A DNA stretch of 64,000 nt from the NCBI GenBank assembly GCA_043766985.1, contig JAYUHM010000056.1:14970-78969 (forward strand). Direction: 5' to 3'. The position numbers and the translations under genes were made by a program. Below, piece after piece: positions 26,450 to 33,499 of the stretch (within the stretch, counting starts at the first letter, position 1; every line of letters begins with the position of its first letter). The notes below the pieces were generated by a model, which ran no database searches, was not told the origin of the DNA, and saw only the letters and a program-made list of their open reading frames with translations. Origin of the DNA: JAAFIP01 sp043766985. Lineage in GTDB: Bacteria > Pseudomonadota > Gammaproteobacteria > Burkholderiales > Burkholderiaceae_C.

Positions 26450-29400
26450 ACAACACCCAAGAACACCTAGCCCTTGAGCGAAGCGCCGCCGCGCGAAAGG
26501 CAGATGGTTCGTTGTCCATGGCCGAACCTATGGGGCACTACCGCGATGTGCATGCCTGGGTATTGATGGCAGACCCCGGCGCAGGCAAGACAGATGTTTT
26601 TGAAACACTGAGCCAAACAGAAGGTGGCACCTACATCAGAGCGCGCGACTTTGTTGAGCTGGAATTACCGCCCCACTGGACAGCACCTCTATTCATTGAC
26701 GGTCTTGACGAAATGACCGCTGGTAACGCAGCAGGGTCAACCGCGATAGGGCAGATACGCACAAAGCTGCAAAAACTAGGTACTCCAAAGTTTCGCATCT
26801 CTTGCCGCGAGGCAGATTGGCGTGGCAGTACAGACAGCGCTGCGCTACAGCATCTGGTGGCGCAGGACAGCTTTTCAGAACTGCACCTAGAACCTTTAAC
26901 GCGCGAGCAAAGTGTGTCCTTGATCACACATTGGCAGCAATCAGATCCAACTACCGCAACAGCGTTTATTCATGACGCTGAAGACCACGACCTTGAGGGT
27001 TTACTGGACAACCCGCAAACCCTGCGCATGTTGTTCAAGGCCGTATCTGCTAATGCGAATAAATGGCCAAACAGCAAAACCCAGACTTATGAAATGGCAT
27101 GCACACAGTTGGCACGCGAGCATAACGATCACCACCTTGCAGCCAATCATCACAGCACATTGCCCGACGACAAAGTGCTCCACGCCGCAGGCTATTTGAG
27201 CACCATCTTGTTGCTGTCGGGTAACGCCACGATTGCTTTGCAAAGGCAGACTGAACCCCAAATCGGTACTGTTACCCTGCCTGAACTGACCAGCAGCTTT
27301 GACGCACCAGTTATAAACACCTGTGGTGCAGCGCTTCAAACCAGGTTATTTAGGGGCCACAGTGGCGGCCAATTCTCCCCCGTCCACCGAACCATCGGCG
27401 AGTACCTAGGCGCGAAGTACCTGGTCTCGCGCATCCAAGCGGGCTTACCAATCAATCGTGTTCTGGCTTTGATGCTGGGATTGGACGCAGGCGTGGTGCC
27501 CGAACTACGCGGCCTGCACGCTTGGTTGGCGGCATTGGCACCCAACAGTCTGCGCAAAGAGTTGATCGATCGCGACCCGTTGGGCGCCGTACTCAACGGC
27601 GACGTGCGCAACTTTGATCGAACTGAAAAACTGCATTTGCTGGACGCGTTGCGCAGTGAAGCCACGCGATACGCCTATTTTCGAAATCAAAACTGGGCTA
27701 GCAAACCTTTCGGTGCGTTGGCAACGAAGGACATGGAAAACGATTTCAGGCAACAACTCCAGTCTGCCGACAGAAGCCCCGCACATCTGGCTCTTGTCGA
27801 TTGCCTTTTGGATGCTCTGGTCAACGGTGATCCAATGCCAGCTTTGACTCCTGAGTTAGAGCGGATTGTTCGCGACAAAAGCTATTGGCCTAGGTCGCGA
27901 ATAGAGGCACTAAATATCCTTGCAAACCATGCACGCAATAGCAATGACTGGTCAACGTTAATGCAGCTTCTGAATGACACTCATGCCGACATGGTGGAAG
28001 ACTCAGAAGATGAGATTTTGGGTACGTTGCTTTTAGCCTTGTACCCTAGCCAACTTACCGCTACAGAAATTTGGCAACACTTCAGACAACCTAAGTCGGA
28101 CCGATTGATTGGCTCCTATTGGCGCTTCTGGCATGAAATATCAAAAGATACTACTCCCCTTAAAAATGTACCTGACTTACTGGATGCTTTACTAATAAGT
28201 AACATTCGACTCAATGGTCAACACGACAGATTGGGCTCGGCCGACATCGTGGGTGAATTGCTAGTGCGCGGAGTGTCGGAATACGGAACAACGATAGAAG
28301 TTCCGCGCCTCTATGGGTGGCTAACACTTGGGCTGACCTCTAATTTTTACTGCCCCCTGGAAAGTCAACAAAAAACTGTACTCGGGCAATGGTTCACAGC
28401 GCATGCTGCAGTCTACAAAGCAGTGTTTGAATACGGACTGCATCAGCAGGCTAACCCCATCAAAAGCGGCTGGAGCAAGCTGTGGCAGACTTACAAAATA
28501 GTCTACGGGGCGCAAGAGCCTTGCGATGCCAAGGATTGGTATTTGTCCCTAGCGCAAGCCTGCATTGACGACGACTTGCGCAGACAACTGCTTATGGCAT
28601 CATTTCAGTTTACTAAAAACAATAATAGACTGGACGAAGCAATTCAACTGCTTGAGCAATGGTCGTCAGATCATTCCGAAGATGCCGAATGGATAGCGGG
28701 TTGTCTACAGAGTACATATCCACCATCAGAAGATCAGCAAGTAGAAATAGAGCATGGTGCCAAGTTCAAAGAAAGACTTGCCAACGAGACCACTCAGAAG
28801 GTAGATTTTTTCCGCAAAGCACTTCCAAGTTTCTCCGGTAATCTGGCTCATCTTGGTGCACTAGTTGAAATTGGAAACGCTTACATTGATCTTTATCACC
28901 GTGCCACTGACAAGGCACCCGATGCACGTTTGCTTGAGTTATTAAACAACGACGATGAATGGATTCGCATCGCGTTGCAAGGGTTGCGCCATTGCTTGTT
29001 TCGTACTGATCTGCCAACAGCAGCAGACATCATTGACCTCAACCTTAAAGGCCAACGCTACAACCTGGCAACACCTTGTTTGGCAGCTATGGAGCTCCGC
29101 CAGACAGAAAACCCAAAATCAGCGCTAGAACTCCCGCTCTCCACTCTTGAAATGGTAGCTGCATTTAGACTAACTAACAATTTCGGTAACGCCCCTGAGT
29201 GGTTTAAACAATTGGCCATACTGCGGCCAGATGCTCTCATAAATGTCATGCAACTTCTCATTGGCCTACAAATTGCCGCCAAAAAAGAAAACGTCAATGG
29301 CTTGTATGCGTTGGCGCACGATGCAGACTACGTCGACGTAGCCAAGCATATCGTGCCAAATTTGATTGCAGAATTTTCAATTAAAGCCAGCAAAACACAA

Positions 29401-30507
29401 CTCCAAAGCCTGCGTCTATTGATCACCGCGATGCTCAGGCACCTGGACCTAGACACACAAAAAGATTTAACTGCTCACAAACTAAGCAATGCATTGATGG
29501 ATGTGGCTCAGAGAGTTTATTGGATGACTGCTGGGCTACAGGTAGCACCGAGCTTATATTTGGAATCAGCCAAGAGGTATGTTGCGAAGTCGCAGGTACG
29601 TATCGACCACCTATTTTCCTTGATCCATGAACAGCAAACACGAGACAATTTTCAAATTTCTTTACCCGTGGATTCGCAAGCTTTTTTAATTGAGTTATTG
29701 GCACCAAAATGCAGTCCATCATGGTCAGAAGGCTCGGGTATGGTCACACCGACGATGGAAATGGGTCGCTATGTGGAAGGACTAATTTCTACGCTAGCAG
29801 GTAACCCGAGCGACGCAGCGTTAGAGGCGTTAACTACGCTACAGAAGCAACCAGACCTAAAGCAATGGTCAGACCATATCAATCGTGCAGTCTATGACCA
29901 GCGCATTACACGCCGCAAAGCCCTATTCAAACCCTCGTCTGTCGCAGAAGTAGTCTCTACGCTGGCCAACCTGAAGCCTGCCAATGCCGCAGACTTGTGG
30001 GCACTCACGGTAGATCATCTGAAGCAACTAATTCACGACATTAGAAATGGCAGCACCAACGACTATCGCCAATATTGGGCTGGCGATACTCCGAAAATCG
30101 AAGACGATTGCCGCGATGCATTGCTGTCTGACTTGCGGCGAATGCTTGTCACGCATGGTGTTAGTGCTGAGCCGGAAGGGCGCTATGCAGATGAAAAGCG
30201 TGCCGATATCAAAATCATTGCAACCCCGCATCAGATTCCGATTGAAATCAAACGGGAAATGCATTCCGATGTATGGAAAGCCATCCCAGAGCAATTGATC
30301 GCCAAATACGGACGCGAACTTGCCAGCGACGGGTACGGCATCTTCATGGCCTTCTGGTTCACGGGCAAGCTGACCGCAGCGCCAAGCGATGGAGGTACAA
30401 AACCTAAAACTCCACTGGAATTACAAGAGAGATTGACCGACACCGTGCCACAAGACCTGCGACACAAGATTGCGGTACTGGTTGTAGATTGCTCCCAGCC
30501 AAAGTAG
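26446..30507 (+). CDS. Large STAND/NACHT-like NTPase with helical repeats and C-terminal nuclease-like motif
   Basis: A 1353-residue protein I cannot assign to a named system. Walker A is ADPGAGKT (residues 42-49), Walker B is LFIDGLDEM (Asp85, Asp88, Glu89), and FRISCREADWR resembles the NACHT sensor-1 Arg segment, followed by LEPLTREQSVSLI. Residues about 300-1200 are mostly alpha-helical with no motif I recognise, like the HEAT/TPR sensor regions of STAND proteins. Near the C-terminus RYADEKRADIKII and IPIEIKREMH give Asp1254, Glu1267 and Lys1269, a PD-(D/E)xK-like set, then LIAKYGRELASDGYGIFMAF. The most economical reading is an NTP-driven sensor that activates a nuclease, as in anti-phage STAND proteins. 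The ATG at 26446 is chosen for its ATGA overlap with the ATPase gene; a TTG at 26419 is the alternative. GC content is lower than in flanking genes. Confidence 0.75.
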   Translation: MNNTQEHLALERSAAARKADGSLSMAEPMGHYRDVHAWVLMADPGAGKTDVFETLSQTEGGTYIRARDFVELELPPHWTAPLFIDGLDEMTAGNAAGSTAIGQIRTKLQKLGTPKFRISCREADWRGSTDSAALQHLVAQDSFSELHLEPLTREQSVSLITHWQQSDPTTATAFIHDAEDHDLEGLLDNPQTLRMLFKAVSANANKWPNSKTQTYEMACTQLAREHNDHHLAANHHSTLPDDKVLHAAGYLSTILLLSGNATIALQRQTEPQIGTVTLPELTSSFDAPVINTCGAALQTRLFRGHSGGQFSPVHRTIGEYLGAKYLVSRIQAGLPINRVLALMLGLDAGVVPELRGLHAWLAALAPNSLRKELIDRDPLGAVLNGDVRNFDRTEKLHLLDALRSEATRYAYFRNQNWASKPFGALATKDMENDFRQQLQSADRSPAHLALVDCLLDALVNGDPMPALTPELERIVRDKSYWPRSRIEALNILANHARNSNDWSTLMQLLNDTHADMVEDSEDEILGTLLLALYPSQLTATEIWQHFRQPKSDRLIGSYWRFWHEISKDTTPLKNVPDLLDALLISNIRLNGQHDRLGSADIVGELLVRGVSEYGTTIEVPRLYGWLTLGLTSNFYCPLESQQKTVLGQWFTAHAAVYKAVFEYGLHQQANPIKSGWSKLWQTYKIVYGAQEPCDAKDWYLSLAQACIDDDLRRQLLMASFQFTKNNNRLDEAIQLLEQWSSDHSEDAEWIAGCLQSTYPPSEDQQVEIEHGAKFKERLANETTQKVDFFRKALPSFSGNLAHLGALVEIGNAYIDLYHRATDKAPDARLLELLNNDDEWIRIALQGLRHCLFRTDLPTAADIIDLNLKGQRYNLATPCLAAMELRQTENPKSALELPLSTLEMVAAFRLTNNFGNAPEWFKQLAILRPDALINVMQLLIGLQIAAKKENVNGLYALAHDADYVDVAKHIVPNLIAEFSIKASKTQLQSLRLLITAMLRHLDLDTQKDLTAHKLSNALMDVAQRVYWMTAGLQVAPSLYLESAKRYVAKSQVRIDHLFSLIHEQQTRDNFQISLPVDSQAFLIELLAPKCSPSWSEGSGMVTPTMEMGRYVEGLISTLAGNPSDAALEALTTLQKQPDLKQWSDHINRAVYDQRITRRKALFKPSSVAEVVSTLANLKPANAADLWALTVDHLKQLIHDIRNGSTNDYRQYWAGDTPKIEDDCRDALLSDLRRMLVTHGVSAEPEGRYADEKRADIKIIATPHQIPIEIKREMHSDVWKAIPEQLIAKYGRELASDGYGIFMAFWFTGKLTAAPSDGGTKPKTPLELQERLTDTVPQDLRHKIAVLVVDCSQPK

Positions 30508-30508
30508 G

Positions 30509-30755
30509 CTCAATCCAGCGGCTTGATACCCATGTCAGCAGCCAGCTTTACCCAGCGCTGCGTATCGCTTGCCCACGTTGGCAAAACTCGTCTGGCGGCT
30601 ACATAGCGGCATCAATTGCCAAGCCACCAATGTACTCTTTTGCATTTGGCGCACCTGCAGGAGCCTGCACACCAAACCGTTGCTCGTAGTCCAAGCCTTT
30701 CACGCCCAGCTCGGCCAGCGTGGGCACATCAGGAAAGTCGGGGTGGACTGGGGTA
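30509..30755 (-). pseudogene. Truncated copy of a Bug-family receptor gene
   Basis: This stretch aligns with the 3' part of the intact receptor gene at 31537-31829. Both begin with CAATCCAGCGGCTTGAT-type sequence including the stop region, share CCCAGCGCTGCG, and end in the identical GTGGGCACATCAGGAAAGTC. The copy is about 45 bases shorter, with a deletion in the middle, and stops abruptly at about 30755. It sits directly after the stop of the STAND gene, so it may mark a recombination or insertion boundary. The 75 bases between it and the GST gene hold a small hairpin (CCTCTTTCGAGAGG) and nothing else I recognise. Confidence 0.8.
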
Positions 30756-30839
30756 CAAAAGTTACGGCCTACGAAGCAAACCGCTTAGGTGAAAATTACT
30801 GCTACCCTCTCGAAAGAGGCCTCGTGCCAAGCCCAACTG

Positions 30840-31520
30840 TCAACGGTAAGCTCCCTCAACCTGCGTTGACAGCGCAAGATCCGCAGCTTTAATCTCGGCT
30901 AATATATTGGCAAATGCAGGCCTTACGCTGAGGTTTTGGTACCACTGCCAAAGTGCAGCGTGGCCTTTGATAGAGGGCCCGCCTAAACGCTGCGAAAAAA
31001 GAACCGCCATAAATACCGATATGTCTGCGGCACTTAGTTTGCCGCAAAAATACGCCGTACCGCCCAGGCTTTGATCCAGCTCAGCCAAGTGATGCGCTAA
31101 AACCAAGCCAGCCTCTTTGGCTGCGGCTTCCAGTGACAGCCAAGCCTGCGGGTCTGCGGGGCGTGGGCCGGTGCGGTGCATCAAAGCACGCAGCGGCACC
31201 AACATCACTTCGTCGGCAAACACATCCAACAACCGGCACTGGGCACGGTCTTTGGCCGAAGCCGGGAACAAGGGCGACTGGGGATACGCGTCGTCCAAAT
31301 ATTCAATAATGACGGTGGAATCGTACAAACTCAGGTCGCCATCAACGAGCACTGGCACCTGGCCTTTGGGGTTGATGCGCAGCACATCCGTATTTTTAGG
31401 GCTGTAGCCCACGGTCTGGGTAAACGGCACCATCACCCGCTCAAAAGACAAGCCTTTTTCATGCAGGGCAATTTCTACCTTGCGCGAAAATAGACTGAGG
31501 GGGCCAGAGTAAAGCTTCAT
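30840..31520 (-). CDS. Glutathione S-transferase family protein
   Basis: A 226-residue GST. The thioredoxin-like N-terminal domain reads MKLYSGPLSLFSRKVEIALH, with INPKGQVPVLVDG (cis-Pro loop) and LYDSTVIIEYLDD (glutathione gamma-glutamyl contact), and the helical C-terminal domain has YFCGKLSAADISVFMAVL with the capping Asp. It probably conjugates or reduces small electrophiles with glutathione in the cytoplasm; the class is uncertain. The ATG at 31520 gives the canonical N-terminus, and the frame upstream has none. It lies between the intact Bug receptor gene and its broken copy, as if a duplication enclosed it. Confidence 0.9.
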   Translation of the reverse strand: MKLYSGPLSLFSRKVEIALHEKGLSFERVMVPFTQTVGYSPKNTDVLRINPKGQVPVLVDGDLSLYDSTVIIEYLDDAYPQSPLFPASAKDRAQCRLLDVFADEVMLVPLRALMHRTGPRPADPQAWLSLEAAAKEAGLVLAHHLAELDQSLGGTAYFCGKLSAADISVFMAVLFSQRLGGPSIKGHAALWQWYQNLSVRPAFANILAEIKAADLALSTQVEGAYR

Positions 31521-31536
31521 GGTGCGTAGAGCCAGG

Positions 31537-32610
31537 TTAATCCAGCGGCTTGATTCCCATATCGGAGGCCAGTTTGACCCAGCGCTGCGCATCACCTTCT
31601 ACGCGCTTGCGAAACTCTTCTGGCGAGCCCGCCGCAGCGTCCATCGATAAACCTGCAATGCGCTCTTTAGCGTTCGGCGTACCCACAGCTTTGACCAACG
31701 CCGCGTTGAGTTTGTCGACAACGGCTTTAGGCGTGCCTGCAGGGGCCAGCACGCCAAACCACTGCTCATACTCCATGCCTTTCACGCCCAGCTCAGCCAA
31801 CGTGGGCACATCAGGAAAGTCGGGGTGGCGTTTGGGGGCTGTCGTGGCCAGCATGGTGAGCTTGCCGCTTTTGTGGTGCACGGCGGCGCTGGCCATGGTG
31901 GTGATCATCAGGTCTACCTGGCCGCTGATCATGTCGATCAGGGCCGGCGAGCTGCCTCGGTAAGGCACGTTGGTAAACTGCGCGCCCGAGCCAGCGCGCA
32001 GCAGCTCCACCACCACGCTGCCCGCGCCAGGGATGGCCATGGTGACTTTGCCTGGGTTGGCTTTGGCAAGCTCCAGCACTTTGTTAGCGGTGATCTGGTT
32101 GATGCCCGACTGCGTGGCCTTGATGGTGTGCAGCGTATCGCCCAAGGTTTTAGCCACGAAGGCAGGGTTGGCAAACAGGAAAGCGGGCGTTTTGGCGACC
32201 TGGCCCACGGCGACAAAGTCTTTCACCGCGTCATAGGGCATCTTGCGGGTGAAGATCGGCGCAGTGGTGTGAAAAATGTCGACCAGCACCAGGGTGTAGC
32301 CATCGGGCACAGACTTGGCCACTGCGTCGGTGCCGATAATGCCGTTGGCACCGCCTTTGTTGTCCACCACCATGCTTTGGCCCAGCACCAAGCCCATCTC
32401 TTGCGCGATCAGGCGGCCTGCTGCGTCGGAGCTGCCACCCGCTGGGAAGGGCACCACCAGCTTGAGGGGCTTGGCGGCGGGATAGTCTTGCGCAAAGCTG
32501 GGCGCGGCCAGGCTGACGGTGCCTGCGGCTAGCAAGCCAGAGAATTTGCGGCGGGAGACAGTGGCTGTGGTACCAGAGGCTGGTGTGAAGCTGCGCGCAG
32601 AAGGCTGCAT
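31537..32610 (-). CDS. Bug-family (tripartite tricarboxylate) periplasmic receptor
   Basis: A 357-residue periplasmic binding protein of the Bug/TctC family, strongly expanded in Burkholderiales. It has a Tat-type leader (SRRKFSGLLAAGTVSLAAPS ending FAQ), then LKLVVPFPAGGSSDAAGRLI and QSMVVDNKGGANGIIGTDAV, the family's hallmark ligand loops, and DYKPDFPDVPT-like HPDFPDVPTLAELG near the end. Family members bind carboxylates or amides for TctAB transporters or for signalling; no tctAB genes are nearby. The start at 32610 puts the twin-arginine motif about 20 residues in. The same gene's 3' part is repeated as a remnant at 30509-30755. Confidence 0.9.
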   Translation of the reverse strand: MQPSARSFTPASGTTATVSRRKFSGLLAAGTVSLAAPSFAQDYPAAKPLKLVVPFPAGGSSDAAGRLIAQEMGLVLGQSMVVDNKGGANGIIGTDAVAKSVPDGYTLVLVDIFHTTAPIFTRKMPYDAVKDFVAVGQVAKTPAFLFANPAFVAKTLGDTLHTIKATQSGINQITANKVLELAKANPGKVTMAIPGAGSVVVELLRAGSGAQFTNVPYRGSSPALIDMISGQVDLMITTMASAAVHHKSGKLTMLATTAPKRHPDFPDVPTLAELGVKGMEYEQWFGVLAPAGTPKAVVDKLNAALVKAVGTPNAKERIAGLSMDAAAGSPEEFRKRVEGDAQRWVKLASDMGIKPLD

Positions 32611-32725
32611 GAAAAAATCCTAGGGGTTAAAGCAAAATTCAGTCTAGTATGCAGCATCTGCGTTTTGCGCAGTGGCCTGCGCGTAGTTTGACCTATCGCC
32701 TATAACGTAGACTTATGCTTTGACC

Positions 32726-33490
32726 ATGCCCCAACACGCCCACACGCCCAACGCGCCCCAGACGCCCCGCTACGACCGCCTTGACGCCCTACGCGGCGCG
32801 GCGATGGGGTGGATGACGCTCTACCATTTTTGTTTTGACCTGAACCATTTTCAGTGGATCAGGCAGAATTTTTACCATGATCCGTTGTGGACTTGGCAAC
32901 GTACCTGTATCGTGAGCTTGTTTTTGCTGTGCGCCGGCGCGGGGCAGGCGGTGGCGCTGCACCAGGGCCAAAGCTGGCAGCGGTTTTGGCGGCGCTGGGC
33001 GCAGGTGGCGCTCTGTGCGCTGCTGGTGACTGGCGCCTCGTACCTGATGTACCCCAAGAGTTTTATTTACTTTGGCGTGCTGCACGGCATCGCGCTGATG
33101 TTGATTATTGTGCGGCTGACGGCGCACTGGGGACAGTGGCTGTGGCTCTGGGGCGCCCTGGCAATAGCTATGAAGTTTATAGCTGCTCGTGCTATATTCT
33201 ATTGGGCTGAGCTGCTATTTTTGAATGAAAAGCCGTATAACTGGCTGGGTTTGGTGTCTGCCAAACCCTTGACCGAAGACTACGTGCCCCTGCTGCCCTG
33301 GCTGGGGGTGATGTGGTGGGGCATGGCCGCTACCCAGTGGCTGCTGCGCAGCCGCCCTGCTCTGTTGAGCGCCGCTATCCCCAGCGGCACGCGTTGGCTG
33401 GCGTGGCTGGGCGGCTGGAGCCTGGTGTACTACATGGTGCACCAGCCGCTGTTGATTGGCCTGCTGGAGCTGGTGCAACGGTTTCGTTAA
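32726..33490 (+). CDS. DUF1624 (HGSNAT-like acyltransferase) membrane protein
   Basis: A 254-residue inner-membrane protein with about seven hydrophobic segments. RYDRLDALRGAAMGWMTLYH followed by FCFDLNHF is the DUF1624/heparan-alpha-glucosaminide acetyltransferase-like signature (R..xiD.lRG.a...M..xH..xDL). These proteins are thought to move acyl groups across the membrane, but the substrate is unknown. Residues about 150-165 (IAARAIFYWAEL) are encoded by a dispersed repeat that is read straight through. The ATG at 32726 is taken as the start; a TTG six bases earlier is possible. Confidence 0.82.
   Translation: MPQHAHTPNAPQTPRYDRLDALRGAAMGWMTLYHFCFDLNHFQWIRQNFYHDPLWTWQRTCIVSLFLLCAGAGQAVALHQGQSWQRFWRRWAQVALCALLVTGASYLMYPKSFIYFGVLHGIALMLIIVRLTAHWGQWLWLWGALAIAMKFIAARAIFYWAELLFLNEKPYNWLGLVSAKPLTEDYVPLLPWLGVMWWGMAATQWLLRSRPALLSAAIPSGTRWLAWLGGWSLVYYMVHQPLLIGLLELVQRFR
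33172..33210 (+). repeat. Dispersed 45-bp element, copy 8 (inside DUF1624 gene)
   Basis: TTTATAGCTGCTCGTGCTAT then ATTCTATTGGGCTGA. Encodes IAARAIFYWAE. Confidence 0.85.
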
Positions 33491-33499
33491 CCGACACGG

